A DNA stretch of 64,000 nt, taken from assembly GCF_018860545.1 (NCBI RefSeq), contig NZ_JAHKPN010000027.1:34713-98712 (forward strand). Reading direction: 5' to 3'. The position numbers were made by a program, and so were the translations under genes. Positions 15,542 to 25,239 of the stretch are shown here, piece by piece; positions within the stretch are counted from its first letter, which is position 1, and the number at the start of each line of letters is the position of its first letter. The DNA comes from Winogradskyella psychrotolerans (GTDB lineage: Bacteria > Bacteroidota > Bacteroidia > Flavobacteriales > Flavobacteriaceae). The notes under the pieces were generated by a model, which worked only from the letters and a program-made list of their open reading frames with translations, ran no database searches and was not told where the DNA came from.

Positions 15542-17179
15542 ATGGAAACGTTATTAAACAATTCAATTATGAAAACTAGAGACCTAACAAAGTACGGACT
15601 GAAAGACACCAAAGCCCATTGGAATCTTTCACCTGAAGAATTACAACGTATTACTGTTGAAAAAGGCATGGGGAAAGAAACAGCTAATGGTACACTTGCT
15701 GTCAATACAGGTAAATATACTGGACGTTCACCTCAAGACCGTTTTATAGTAAAAGACGATTACACAGCAAATAAAGTATGGTGGGGTAAAACCAATAAAG
15801 CTATTTCTCCTGATAATTTTGATAAATTACAAGAAGAAATCACCAAATATCTAAGCAACAAAGAAATCTATGTTAGAGATGCTTACGTTTGTGCTGATCC
15901 TGAATACAAAACCAATGTTAGAACGGTTACTGAATTACCATGGTCAAACATGTTTACTTACAATATGTTTTTAAGATCTGATGAATCTGAATTAGAAAAT
16001 TTTAAAGAAGATTGGTTAGTACTTTGTGCGCCAGGCTATGAAGCACCAGATCCAAAAGCTGTTGGTTTACGCCAAGGAAACTTCTCTATCTTAAACTTTA
16101 CTAAGAAAATTGCTTTAGTCGGAGGTTCTGCTTATACAGGTGAAATTAAAAAAGGAATTTTCTCTTCATTAAACTTTATTCTTCCTGTTGAAAGAGATGT
16201 TTTACCAATGCACTGTTCAGCCAATGTTGGTGAAGATGGTGATACTGCTATTTTCTTTGGATTATCAGGAACTGGAAAAACAACGTTATCTGCCGACCCT
16301 AAACGTAAGTTAATTGGTGATGATGAACACGGTTGGACAGCAGAAAACAACATCTTTAATTTTGAAGGGGGTTGTTATGCAAAAGTTATTGACTTATCAG
16401 AAGAAAAAGAACCAGACATTTTTAGAGCGGTTAGACCAGGTGCTATCTTAGAGAACGTCGTTTTTAAAGACAACGGTGAAGTTGATTATTTAGACAGTAG
16501 TATTACACAAAATACACGTGTAAGTTACCCTATTTATCATATTGATAATATTCAGGAACCATCTTATGCTGGTAACCCAAAAAATATTTTCTTCTTAACT
16601 GCAGATGCATTTGGTGTATTACCTCCAGTGTCTAAGTTAACACCAGGACAAGCAGCTTACCACTTTATTTCTGGTTACACCGCTAAAGTAGCAGGTACAG
16701 AAGCAGGTATTACTGAACCAGTTCCATCATTCTCTGCATGTTTTGGTGAACCATTTATGCCATTACACCCAACAGTTTATGCTGAGATGTTAAGTAAAAA
16801 AATGCAAGATGCAGGTGTAAATGTTTGGTTAATAAATACAGGCTGGAGTGCAGGACCTTACGGAGTGGGATCTCGTATAAAATTAAAATATACAAGAGCT
16901 ATGATTACCGCTATTTTAGATGGACAATTAGACAATGTTGAATTTGAGCAACATCCAATCTTCGGATTATTTATGCCAAAATCATGTCCTAATGTTCCTC
17001 AAGAGATACTAGACCCAATGAATACATGGGAAAATAAAGCGCAATACATCAGCAAATCCATTCAATTAGCACATTCATTCCACTTGAATTTTGAAAAATT
17101 TGCAAGCGAAGCTTCAGAACAAATTATTGAAGGAGGTCCATTAATTGATGAGCACCATCATTTACACGATCACATTTAA
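15542..17179 (+). CDS. pckA: ATP-dependent phosphoenolpyruvate carboxykinase
   Basis: The 545-residue enzyme converts oxaloacetate and ATP to phosphoenolpyruvate, CO2 and ADP, the first step of gluconeogenesis. The P-loop GLSGTGKTTLSADPKR lies near residues 238-253, followed by the metal-site segment LIGDDEHGW. RSPQDRFIV near the start and the C-terminal NTGWSAGPYG block are also typical of PckA. ATG 15542 gives a start slightly longer than usual; ATG 15569 (MKTRDLTKYGL) is an alternative. A terminator follows the stop. Confidence 0.97.
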   Translation: METLLNNSIMKTRDLTKYGLKDTKAHWNLSPEELQRITVEKGMGKETANGTLAVNTGKYTGRSPQDRFIVKDDYTANKVWWGKTNKAISPDNFDKLQEEITKYLSNKEIYVRDAYVCADPEYKTNVRTVTELPWSNMFTYNMFLRSDESELENFKEDWLVLCAPGYEAPDPKAVGLRQGNFSILNFTKKIALVGGSAYTGEIKKGIFSSLNFILPVERDVLPMHCSANVGEDGDTAIFFGLSGTGKTTLSADPKRKLIGDDEHGWTAENNIFNFEGGCYAKVIDLSEEKEPDIFRAVRPGAILENVVFKDNGEVDYLDSSITQNTRVSYPIYHIDNIQEPSYAGNPKNIFFLTADAFGVLPPVSKLTPGQAAYHFISGYTAKVAGTEAGITEPVPSFSACFGEPFMPLHPTVYAEMLSKKMQDAGVNVWLINTGWSAGPYGVGSRIKLKYTRAMITAILDGQLDNVEFEQHPIFGLFMPKSCPNVPQEILDPMNTWENKAQYISKSIQLAHSFHLNFEKFASEASEQIIEGGPLIDEHHHLHDHI

Positions 17180-17193
17180 TATTTCCATGACTG

Positions 17194-17223
17194 AAAAAGA
17201 GCCCTAATTAGGGCTCTTTTTTT
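17194..17223 (+). terminator. Intrinsic terminator of pckA
   Basis: AAAAAGAGCCCTAA pairs perfectly with TTAGGGCTCTTTTT, followed by more T, 15 bp after the pckA stop. Confidence 0.88.
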
Positions 17224-17235
17224 ATTCACATACAT

Positions 17236-17931
17236 ATGAAAACCCTCTTATCTATTATTCTCATTTTGCTTTTAACGCAAACTCAACTAACTGCCCAAAA
17301 TACAGCTGAAGATTATTTAGGGGCTTGGTATACTTTGGGTATTAACCATAAATTTACGGAACACTTCAGTATCACTCCTTATGCAGAATTACATCTTTAT
17401 GAAACCGCTTCAAATTATAATTTAACCTTTGCTAGTCTTTCAGGAAATTATCATTTTAAACCTAACCAAACTATAAGTATTGCTTACGCTTTTTTAGATA
17501 TTGATAGCGTTATAGATGAAGACAACCAACCCAACACCAAAGAAAACCGCATCTATGAGCAATATAGTTACCTACACAAAACAGGAAGGTTTAGTATTCA
17601 ACATCGTTTTAGATTGGAGCAGCGCTTTTTAAAATTAGCAGACCAACATAACATGCAGAATAGATTGCGTTATCGATTGGGTCTAGAATATCCAATTAAC
17701 ACGACTTTATTTTTAGCTTTAAAAGATGAGCCGTTTGTAAACTTTCAGGATCAAGTATTTCATGAAAATCGTTTTTTTATAGGAGTCGGAATCCATATCT
17801 TAAAAAACACGCAACTTGAAGTTGATTACTTTAAGCATCACATTAATAAAAACAATCTTAATCGTATACAGATAAGTATCACTATCAACACTAACTCAAA
17901 ACCACCTAAGACTATTTCAACGCCTTTATAG
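17236..17931 (+). CDS. DUF2490-domain outer-membrane-like protein
   Basis: The 231-residue protein starts with a Sec signal peptide (MKTLLSIILILLLTQTQLTAQ). Alternating hydrophobic beta strands follow, with the DUF2490 pattern GAWYTLGINHKFTEHFSITPYAELHLYE and a middle RFRLEQRF segment. DUF2490 proteins are predicted outer-membrane beta barrels of unknown function. The 3' end overlaps the end of the convergent trans-sulfuration gene by 20 bp. Confidence 0.88.
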   Translation: MKTLLSIILILLLTQTQLTAQNTAEDYLGAWYTLGINHKFTEHFSITPYAELHLYETASNYNLTFASLSGNYHFKPNQTISIAYAFLDIDSVIDEDNQPNTKENRIYEQYSYLHKTGRFSIQHRFRLEQRFLKLADQHNMQNRLRYRLGLEYPINTTLFLALKDEPFVNFQDQVFHENRFFIGVGIHILKNTQLEVDYFKHHINKNNLNRIQISITINTNSKPPKTISTPL

Positions 17932-19063
17932 CCTGATTAATATCGCGTTTTAAATCCTTAGTTTCTTCTATCCCCACTGAAAAACGAATTAATTGATTGG
18001 TGATTCCAACAGCATCACGCTCGTCTTGTGTGAGTAAAGCATGCGAAGTTAAATATGGAGATAGCATGGTGCTTTCTACTCCCGCTAAACTCATAGATGA
18101 TTTAATCAATTTTAATTGTTTTTGAAACTGAAGTGCATCTATATCGTCCGTTAATTCAAAAGATAGCATCGCACCAAATCCACGCATTTGAGATTTAGCT
18201 AATTTATAATCGGGATGCGACTTTAAACCTGGATAGTATACTTTAGAAACTTTAGGATGCTTCTCTAACCATTTGGCCAACTTCATGGCATTTTTAGTTT
18301 GTGCTTTTACACGCAAGCCTAAAGTTTTCATGCTACGTTCTAACATCCAAACCGTCATATCACTTAGGTTTCCTCCTAGATTTTTACCAACATTCCAAAT
18401 ACGTTCTATATGTTCATTAGAACTTGCCACAGCACCAGCTAAAATATCACTATGACCACCAAAATATTTTGTAGCAGAATGCATCACCATATCAATACCT
18501 AAGTCCATTGGGTTCTGATTTACAGGTGAAGCAAACGTATTATCGATTGACGTTAATATACCTTTCGATTTTCCCAGTTGAGCAATGGCATTTATATCTG
18601 TAATTGTTAATAATGGGTTTGAAGGTGTTTCAATATGAATCAATTTTGTATTGGGTTGAATTGCAGCTTCAAAATCCTCAACGTTATAACCATTGGTAAA
18701 GGTGTACTCAATGCCGTATTTTGGAAATTCTTCTTTAATAAAATTTAAGGTACCACCATACAAGGTGTTTTGAACCACTAAATGATCGCCTTGTTTTAAA
18801 AATGCTAAAAACATGGTGCTTATTGCCGCCATACCCGAACCGAAAATCAATGCAGCGTCCGTGTGTTCTAAAGCGGCAATTTTTTTAGATAAATGTTCTT
18901 GATTTGGCGTGTTAAAATAACGCGGGTATCGTTTTACATCAACATCTAAAAACTCGTAAGACGAGCTTAAATACATTGGCGACACGGCACCTTTAAATTG
19001 TTCATCTTTTACTTCGCCAATATGTGTACAAATGGTATTTAAACCTAAATTTTTATTGCTCAT
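17912..19063 (-). CDS. Trans-sulfuration PLP enzyme (cystathionine gamma-synthase/lyase family)
   Basis: The 383-residue protein belongs to the Cys/Met metabolism PLP family. The Schiff-base lysine lies in HSATKYFGGHSDILAGAV (about residue 200), with IFGSGMAAIS near residue 75 and the C-terminal SLAGVESTMLSPYLTSHA, which binds the PLP phosphate or substrate. It acts on homoserine esters, cystathionine or methionine. The exact reaction cannot be set from motifs alone. It stands alone, with no met genes beside it. Confidence 0.9.
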   Translation of the reverse strand: MSNKNLGLNTICTHIGEVKDEQFKGAVSPMYLSSSYEFLDVDVKRYPRYFNTPNQEHLSKKIAALEHTDAALIFGSGMAAISTMFLAFLKQGDHLVVQNTLYGGTLNFIKEEFPKYGIEYTFTNGYNVEDFEAAIQPNTKLIHIETPSNPLLTITDINAIAQLGKSKGILTSIDNTFASPVNQNPMDLGIDMVMHSATKYFGGHSDILAGAVASSNEHIERIWNVGKNLGGNLSDMTVWMLERSMKTLGLRVKAQTKNAMKLAKWLEKHPKVSKVYYPGLKSHPDYKLAKSQMRGFGAMLSFELTDDIDALQFQKQLKLIKSSMSLAGVESTMLSPYLTSHALLTQDERDAVGITNQLIRFSVGIEETKDLKRDINQAIKALK

Positions 19064-19193
19064 AATAGAATTTTAAGAGTTGTAAATTTACTAAAAATGG
19101 CTGCAACTTATCAGAAACCTAAAACAAAAATTGGGTGATAAATACGCATATTCATCAACCAATTTTAGACTAATTTTTTAAAGTCTTAACTTA

Positions 19194-22100
19194 TTATTTG
19201 TAATGCTTTTTATATTTTATATAAGAAAAGACACCTAATAATGTAATGATAACAAGGGTTATTGCGATAAACTGAAAACTCAATATTTGATCACCACTTG
19301 CATAAGAATGCAATCCTGCGAGATAGAAATTCACGCCAAAATATGTCATTAAAATACTTCCAAAAGCTATAATTGACATGAGGTTATAAATCCATTTCCC
19401 TCGTAATCCAGGGACTAAACGCATGTGTATAACGAACGCATAAATCATAATACTGATTAGTGCCCAAGTTTCTTTTGGGTCCCAACCCCAATAGCGACCC
19501 CAACTTTCATTTGCCCACATACCACCAAGGAAGTTTCCTATAGTTAACATAACCAAACCAACAGTTAATGCCATTTCGTTTATAATGGCTAATTCTTTAA
19601 TATTAATGAGCATGCGCTCTTTATTCTCTTTGTTCGTGAAAATCATTAACAATAATGACACCACACCCAAAATCATACCTAAGGTAAAGGGACCATAACT
19701 CGCTACAATTACAGACACATGTATCATTAACCAATAGCCTTGTAAAACAGGTTGAAGGTTTGCTATGGCAGGATCCATCCAATTCCAATGGGCGATCATT
19801 AAAATCATAGACGTTACAAAAGCACCTGCAGCCACTGTTAAACTTGATGTGCTCGTTTTACCCAAAATTGCCATTACAATTCCTGAAATATCTTTTTTAT
19901 GAATCTTTTCTTTTCTTTTAGTTACGCCCACAATAAAACCAAAAAGCATGGTGGACCAAGCCACATAAATCATTGATTCATAAGCATCACTCCATGGTGC
20001 ATGACCAGATAAATACCATCTCCAAATTAAACCTAAGGTGTGCAGGACAAATAATAAAGCAACAACACCTAATAATCCATTGATTGCCATCTTAAGCCCT
20101 GTGCTTTTATAGTTGAAAATTTGAATAATAATTAAAACAAACAACAGCGTCGCAGCATACATATACCAGCTAAACAAACGCTTAAAAATATCGTAATCGT
20201 TGTATAGAATTTCGGAATTAATTTTGTCATCACTCAACATGACTTCACTTCCAAAACGTTGTTGTGTCTTTTTTATCCCTTCAAGCAGTTCTTCAGCTTT
20301 TGAAAAATTACCAGTCTGTTTGGCATTGTTTAAAGTGACTAAATACGCACTAAATCCATTATTTATGAAATTACCATATAAACTATCCTCTATTTTTTCT
20401 CTATAATCTTGTTCTCTAAAGTCTAGTGATGAGATCCATTTGTTATTTTCATCATTAGGAACCGGAAAAATTTTAATAGAGCGGCCTTCAATAGCATTGT
20501 ATAACAAATTTACTCTAGAATCTGCTTCCTTAACTTCTTTTTGAAATCCATTAGGCACCTGCACTCTATAAGCTTCCTCCAAATAAGGTGCTAATTTGTA
20601 ACGCCCTTCTGGTGTAAAATAATCTACAAGTCTCGAGTATTTTTCGTCATAACCGACACCTATAATATCTCTTATAGAATCTGCTTTTCTAGGTTTTAAA
20701 TAAATGATTGGCACATTGTACCATAGCATTGGACTTTCTTGAATAGAAAGAAATACCTGATCAGCATCAAAATCTTCATAAACATCACTTTTACTTAATT
20801 TACGAAGCATCTCAGAAGCATATGTATGCATTGGCATCATACGACCGCTATAATCCTGAATCACCATTTTAGAAAACTTTCGGGCGTGTTCTTTTGGTGT
20901 TATATGAACGCTTAGAATAGAATCAATTTGCTCTTTTTCTGTTTTCTGTTGATGATTATGACCATCATCTTCTGAATGCCCTTGTGAAAAGCCTGACAAA
21001 CTAATAAGAAGCAAGATCATAGTCATCATCTTGGCTTTCTTCTCCTTTATTTTAGCCAACCTTTTTCGTATATCATCAAAGCGTGTGTTTTTCACAAATA
21101 GAATAGCAAGCATTGATAAGTATAAAAGGATATAACCAGCATAAGTAATGTAGGTTCCCCAGAAATCATGATTTACAGAAAGAACTGTTCCTTTTTCATC
21201 TGGATGGAAACTGGCTTGAAAAAAACGATAACCTTTATGATCTAAAACATGATTCATATATACACGATAATCAAAATCACCGTCTTCTTTATCAAATACT
21301 GTGATTTTACTTTCGTAAGACGAATACGCTTTTTCCGTACCTGGATATTTTTCAGCTATAAAATCATTGAGTTTAATTTCGAAAGGTAACTTTAATAATT
21401 TAGGACCGTATTGTAATGCCATATCTAAGCCACCAACCTCAAATTCCTTTAAGGCTGTGTAATTACCAGGTCCTCCAATAATACCTACTTTTTTAGTCTC
21501 TCCATTTGCTGTTACACTTAAGACGAGTCCGTCTGGATCTGCCTTAGTTTTTAAAAGCTCTGGTTTTTTAACAATTCCAAAATCACCTTTAACAATCGGT
21601 TTTGGCATTACAAGCTGCATGTTCCCAATAATATATCTAGACCTTAAGATTAAGGGTTGCAGACTGTCCTTAATTAACTTACCTGTCGCACGTGTGGCCA
21701 TGGTCATGTACTCCCCATCATAAGGAGAGTTAATAGACAGACCATTTTCTGTCTCCATAATATTAATCGCACCTTCTTGAAATTTATTTAAAGACACCAA
21801 CACATTATGAAGATTAGCCACTGATCCATCTTCTAAAAAGTGATTATGTGGTCCACTTTCTCCAGCTTCAACGATTTTTAAATAACGTTTCCCAGTGTCT
21901 CCAGGAATAATATCTTCTTCTGCTCCTTCAATAAACTCTTCAAGTTTAATGCTAACTTCCGTATCTCCATAATCGAACGTTTCATCAAATTCATTATCTA
22001 ATCGCGGAGAAAAATCGACATGCTCCTCTATTCTACGTTGCTGTAATTGACCATTAACTGTATAATCACCAATAATACGACCACCAATATAAGTTTTCTG

Positions 22101-22463
22101 GGAAAAAAATTCGCTTTCAGTATCTCCTTCTCTTATTGGCATCATGCCTTCAAAACCAACATAGCGCGTTATAAACGCTCCAAGAAGAATAAGGATAAAA
22201 GATAGGTGCAGTATTAAGGTTGCCCATTTCTCTTTTTTATAAAGTCTGAACCTATAGATATTACCAACAAAATTGATCACAAAAAACACCATTATGGCTT
22301 CAAACCACCAAGCATTATATATTAATGTTCTTGTGTATGGGGTTGGTGAGGTTTCCATATTCCGATCTAAAATAGTCCCAACTGCCATGGCAACGGCAAA
22401 GGCAATAAATAAGAACGCAGTAAGTTTTGTAGAGAATAGGAAATTAGCGATTTTCTTTTGCAT
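19194..22463 (-). CDS. ccsBA: Fused cytochrome c biogenesis protein CcsBA (ResB-CcsA)
   Basis: The 1089-residue protein fuses the ResB/CcsB part (N-terminal membrane helices near 10-30, 50-70 and 80-100, then a large exported domain) with a C-terminal CcsA part of about eight helices from residue 770 on. The WWD haem-handling motif WANESWGRYWGWDPKETWA is near residues 990-1008. System II proteins export haem and attach it to CxxCH apocytochromes. The fusion is common in Bacteroidetes and Epsilonproteobacteria. A -7-like TATCTTTG lies on the minus strand at 22487-22494. Confidence 0.96.
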   Translation of the reverse strand: MQKKIANFLFSTKLTAFLFIAFAVAMAVGTILDRNMETSPTPYTRTLIYNAWWFEAIMVFFVINFVGNIYRFRLYKKEKWATLILHLSFILILLGAFITRYVGFEGMMPIREGDTESEFFSQKTYIGGRIIGDYTVNGQLQQRRIEEHVDFSPRLDNEFDETFDYGDTEVSIKLEEFIEGAEEDIIPGDTGKRYLKIVEAGESGPHNHFLEDGSVANLHNVLVSLNKFQEGAINIMETENGLSINSPYDGEYMTMATRATGKLIKDSLQPLILRSRYIIGNMQLVMPKPIVKGDFGIVKKPELLKTKADPDGLVLSVTANGETKKVGIIGGPGNYTALKEFEVGGLDMALQYGPKLLKLPFEIKLNDFIAEKYPGTEKAYSSYESKITVFDKEDGDFDYRVYMNHVLDHKGYRFFQASFHPDEKGTVLSVNHDFWGTYITYAGYILLYLSMLAILFVKNTRFDDIRKRLAKIKEKKAKMMTMILLLISLSGFSQGHSEDDGHNHQQKTEKEQIDSILSVHITPKEHARKFSKMVIQDYSGRMMPMHTYASEMLRKLSKSDVYEDFDADQVFLSIQESPMLWYNVPIIYLKPRKADSIRDIIGVGYDEKYSRLVDYFTPEGRYKLAPYLEEAYRVQVPNGFQKEVKEADSRVNLLYNAIEGRSIKIFPVPNDENNKWISSLDFREQDYREKIEDSLYGNFINNGFSAYLVTLNNAKQTGNFSKAEELLEGIKKTQQRFGSEVMLSDDKINSEILYNDYDIFKRLFSWYMYAATLLFVLIIIQIFNYKSTGLKMAINGLLGVVALLFVLHTLGLIWRWYLSGHAPWSDAYESMIYVAWSTMLFGFIVGVTKRKEKIHKKDISGIVMAILGKTSTSSLTVAAGAFVTSMILMIAHWNWMDPAIANLQPVLQGYWLMIHVSVIVASYGPFTLGMILGVVSLLLMIFTNKENKERMLINIKELAIINEMALTVGLVMLTIGNFLGGMWANESWGRYWGWDPKETWALISIMIYAFVIHMRLVPGLRGKWIYNLMSIIAFGSILMTYFGVNFYLAGLHSYASGDQILSFQFIAITLVIITLLGVFSYIKYKKHYK

Positions 22464-22563
22464 AGCTATAGGCTTTTTAAGCTGTGCAAAGATATGTTTT
22501 TTTAATTATTAAGAGTTTTAGATTAAGTGCTAAAACATGTTAAAATTGAACGTAAGAAACGAT

Positions 22564-23013
22564 TTAACTTTTCATATTTGATTTAAGCAATTTATTCTGC
22601 TCAGCCATTAATTCTTTTAAATCGGATAACAACTGAATATCCTTTGGAGTTACCACTGTTTCATCTTTAGTATCTTGAGCCTTATCCCGAAGTCTATTCA
22701 TAAATTTAACAATAATAAATACTGTAAAACCTATAATTAAAAAATCTAAAAATACTTCTGATAATTTCCCATAGGCCACCGCAACTTCAGTCGTCGTTAT
22801 GGTTCCAGATGCATCAGCTATCGCTTCACGTAATACCAATTTTTTATCACCAAAATTAACTCCATCAGTTAACAAAGACAATGGAGGTAAAATCACCTGC
22901 TTTGCCAAAACGTCTATGACTTTATTGAAGGCTGCACCAATTATGATACCAATGGCCATATCCATCATGTTTCCTTTTACTGCAAATTCTTTAAATTCTT
23001 TGAGAAGCTTCAT
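22564..23013 (-). CDS. mscL: Large-conductance mechanosensitive channel MscL
   Basis: The 149-residue protein starts with the MscL N-terminal helix and first membrane segment (KEFKEFAVKGNMMDMAIGIIIGAAFNKVID region). A periplasmic loop, a second membrane segment (FLDFLIIGFTVFIIVKFMNRL, about 89-109) and a charged C-terminal helix follow. It forms the emergency pore for hypo-osmotic shock. Together with two MscS homologues, the window holds three tension-gated channels. Confidence 0.96.
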   Translation of the reverse strand: MKLLKEFKEFAVKGNMMDMAIGIIIGAAFNKVIDVLAKQVILPPLSLLTDGVNFGDKKLVLREAIADASGTITTTEVAVAYGKLSEVFLDFLIIGFTVFIIVKFMNRLRDKAQDTKDETVVTPKDIQLLSDLKELMAEQNKLLKSNMKS

Positions 23014-23064
23014 ATGTGTGTTTAATTTTTAGGTTTTTAAAACTACAAATTTAAAATATGACTA

Positions 23065-23460
23065 TCAATGATTACCTTTTCTAGCAGCAAAAATATTCAT
23101 ATACATAAACGTTCCCATTTTACGAGCTCTTCGTTTGGCGTTTTCTGCATAATCTCCTTCAAACAATTCATTTATCGTTTCAAACCATAAATTCAACCAC
23201 AAACCGAAATGCAATTCGGTAATACTGTGATTAAATGCGGCATCCACTTTTTTATGTGCTTCTAACGGATTGCCAAAAAACTTTGTTTTTAGGAACAAAC
23301 TCGATTCCCAAAAGGTGGTGAGATGCTCTAAATGTGCTGGCCAATCCTTAATCGTTTCATTAAAAAATGGTCCTAATTTTTCGTCTTTTCTTACCTTCTC
23401 GTAAAATTTGGTGACTAATAGAAATATATCGTCTCTGTTTTTTATGTCTGATTTGCTCAT
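23065..23460 (-). CDS. Group III truncated haemoglobin
   Basis: The 131-residue protein has the short globin pattern: YEKVRKDEKLGPFF near residues 19-32, WPAHLEHLTTFWESS, and proximal His in ELHFGLWLNLW (about residue 84). Sequence and length match group III truncated haemoglobins such as Campylobacter Ctb, linked to oxygen or nitric-oxide handling. It is a single gene, divergently read from the DUF2520 gene. Confidence 0.92.
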   Translation of the reverse strand: MSKSDIKNRDDIFLLVTKFYEKVRKDEKLGPFFNETIKDWPAHLEHLTTFWESSLFLKTKFFGNPLEAHKKVDAAFNHSITELHFGLWLNLWFETINELFEGDYAENAKRRARKMGTFMYMNIFAARKGNH

Positions 23461-23529
23461 TGTTCCAAAGTTATCTTATTATTCGCTTCGTTGTTATTCT
23501 AAGATAAGAAATCTTAGTATTTTTACAGC

Positions 23530-24327
23530 ATGATTTCAGTGATATTACTTGGTGCTGGCAATGTAGCCACACATTTATATAAAGCCTTTTCTAATGCCGA
23601 AAATGTGTCGGTAAAACAATGGTATAATAGAACACGTTCTTCCATTTCGTCGTATGCAAATGACGTAGACATAACAGATTCTTTAAACGAACTTAAAGAA
23701 GCTGACCTCTATATTATGGCTGTAAGCGATGATAGTATTGCAGAGTTGTCTTCGGCTTTACCATTTACCAATCGTCTAGTGGTTCACACTTCTGGAAGCG
23801 TTGCTATGCATGATTTAGACAAAAAAAATCAAATTGGTGTTTTTTATCCGTTACAAACGTTTTCTAAAGCTGCAGATATTGATTTTTCTGAAGTCCCTAT
23901 TTGTGTTGAGGTTTACGAAAAGGAAAATCTTGAATTATTAAGAAATTTAGCAAGAGCTGTGGGATGCAAACCGCATAAAATCACAACAGAACAACGCCAA
24001 ACGCTTCATTTAGCCGCTGTATTTGTCAATAACTTTACCAATCAACTGTATAGAATTGGTCATGAAATTTGCGAAACAAAGAATATCGAATTTAACATTT
24101 TACATCCTTTAATTGAAGAAACGGCTAAAAAAATTCAGCAAATGTCACCTTTTATAGCCCAAACTGGTCCTGCAAAACGCAACGACAAAAAAACGATTAA
24201 GCGACAATTGAAATTAATTGAAAAAGAAGAGCATGAAGCTATTTATAAACTGCTAACATCATCAATTAAAAAAACACATCATGTTTCTAACTTTAGACCA
24301 AGAAAAGGTAAAGTTGAAACAAATTAA
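23530..24327 (+). CDS. Rossmann-fold DUF2520 protein
   Basis: The 265-residue protein has an N-terminal NADP-type Rossmann motif (LLGAGNVATHL, residues 6-16) and a C-terminal helical DUF2520 domain (ITTEQRQTLHLAAVFVNNFTNQLYRI). The layout resembles 6-phosphogluconate or pyrroline-carboxylate reductase-like dehydrogenases. The substrate is unknown. It leads a run with KdsC, a small membrane protein, UbiA and Maf with gaps of 2-45 bp. Confidence 0.88.
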   Translation: MISVILLGAGNVATHLYKAFSNAENVSVKQWYNRTRSSISSYANDVDITDSLNELKEADLYIMAVSDDSIAELSSALPFTNRLVVHTSGSVAMHDLDKKNQIGVFYPLQTFSKAADIDFSEVPICVEVYEKENLELLRNLARAVGCKPHKITTEQRQTLHLAAVFVNNFTNQLYRIGHEICETKNIEFNILHPLIEETAKKIQQMSPFIAQTGPAKRNDKKTIKRQLKLIEKEEHEAIYKLLTSSIKKTHHVSNFRPRKGKVETN

Positions 24328-24341
24328 AAGTAAAACAACTC

Positions 24342-24875
24342 ATGAGCAACGATAAAAGTTATAAAGAATACTTGGCAGATATTACCACCTTTATTTTTGA
24401 TGTAGATGGTGTATTAACAGACGGTACCATTACAGTCACAACTGATGGTGAAATGCTGAGAACCATGAATATTAAGGATGGTTTTGCACTAAAAACAGCT
24501 ATTGATGCTGGGTTTAACCTTTGTATTATTTCTGGTGGCTCAAATGAAGGAGTTCGTAAGCGATTAGCCGGATTAGGAATAACAGACATATTTCTTGGTG
24601 CACATAATAAAATTGAACAACTCAATAGTTACTTAGACCAACACAAGGTTTCTAAATCTGAAGTCTTATATATGGGTGACGACATACCAGATTTCCCTGT
24701 GATGAAATTAGTGGGTTTACCGTGTTGTCCTCAAGATGCTGTCCCAGAAATTAAAGCCATTTCAAAATACATTTCACATAAAAACGGTGGAAAAGGAGCT
24801 GTTAGAGACGTTATTGAGCAAGTCCTAAAAGTTCAAGGAAAATGGAATGGTAATTTTGATGCTAAGTATGATTAA
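24342..24875 (+). CDS. HAD phosphatase, KdsC-like
   Basis: The 177-residue protein is a short HAD hydrolase without a cap domain: motif I DVDGVLTDG (about residues 19-27), motif II in IISGGSN, and motif IV YMGDDIPDFPVM. This is the KdsC type, which removes phosphate from KDO-8-phosphate in lipid A core synthesis. No kdsA or kdsB lies beside it, so the substrate is inferred from the family only. Confidence 0.88.
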   Translation: MSNDKSYKEYLADITTFIFDVDGVLTDGTITVTTDGEMLRTMNIKDGFALKTAIDAGFNLCIISGGSNEGVRKRLAGLGITDIFLGAHNKIEQLNSYLDQHKVSKSEVLYMGDDIPDFPVMKLVGLPCCPQDAVPEIKAISKYISHKNGGKGAVRDVIEQVLKVQGKWNGNFDAKYD

Positions 24876-24920
24876 TTAATTGTTGGTTGTGGTAATAAAA
24901 ATCGTATAAATTTTTAAAAC

Positions 24921-25232
24921 ATGTCAAGCGGAAGAAGACATAGTACAGGATTTGGATATATTGGTTTTGGTAATAGTCAGTCTACATTTAACCAAAGATC
25001 ATCTACTCCATTTTCTAAATACAAGGAAAAACTAGATCTTGAAGCTCATCTACACTACAAAATGGATTTTTTGCATAAAGACTTAACCAAAGAAGACAAG
25101 CAAAAAATTAAAGACAAAATAAAACAACAAGAGCTTAAGCTTTTAAAAAAAACAGCAATTATTAGTATCATTGTACTTCTATTTATAGGAGCTATTGCTT
25201 ATTATTTAATTACTAAAATATTATCTCACTAA
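24921..25232 (+). CDS. Small tail-anchored membrane protein of unknown function
   Basis: The 103-residue protein has a Gly/Ser/Phe-rich start (GFGYIGFGNSQSTFNQRSS), a charged helical middle and one C-terminal membrane segment (TAIISIIVLLFIGAIAYYLI, about 78-97). I do not recognise a functional family. It lies between kdsC-like and ubiA-like genes, 8 bp before the latter. Confidence 0.75.
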   Translation: MSSGRRHSTGFGYIGFGNSQSTFNQRSSTPFSKYKEKLDLEAHLHYKMDFLHKDLTKEDKQKIKDKIKQQELKLLKKTAIISIIVLLFIGAIAYYLITKILSH

Positions 25233-25239
25233 CCCTCAA

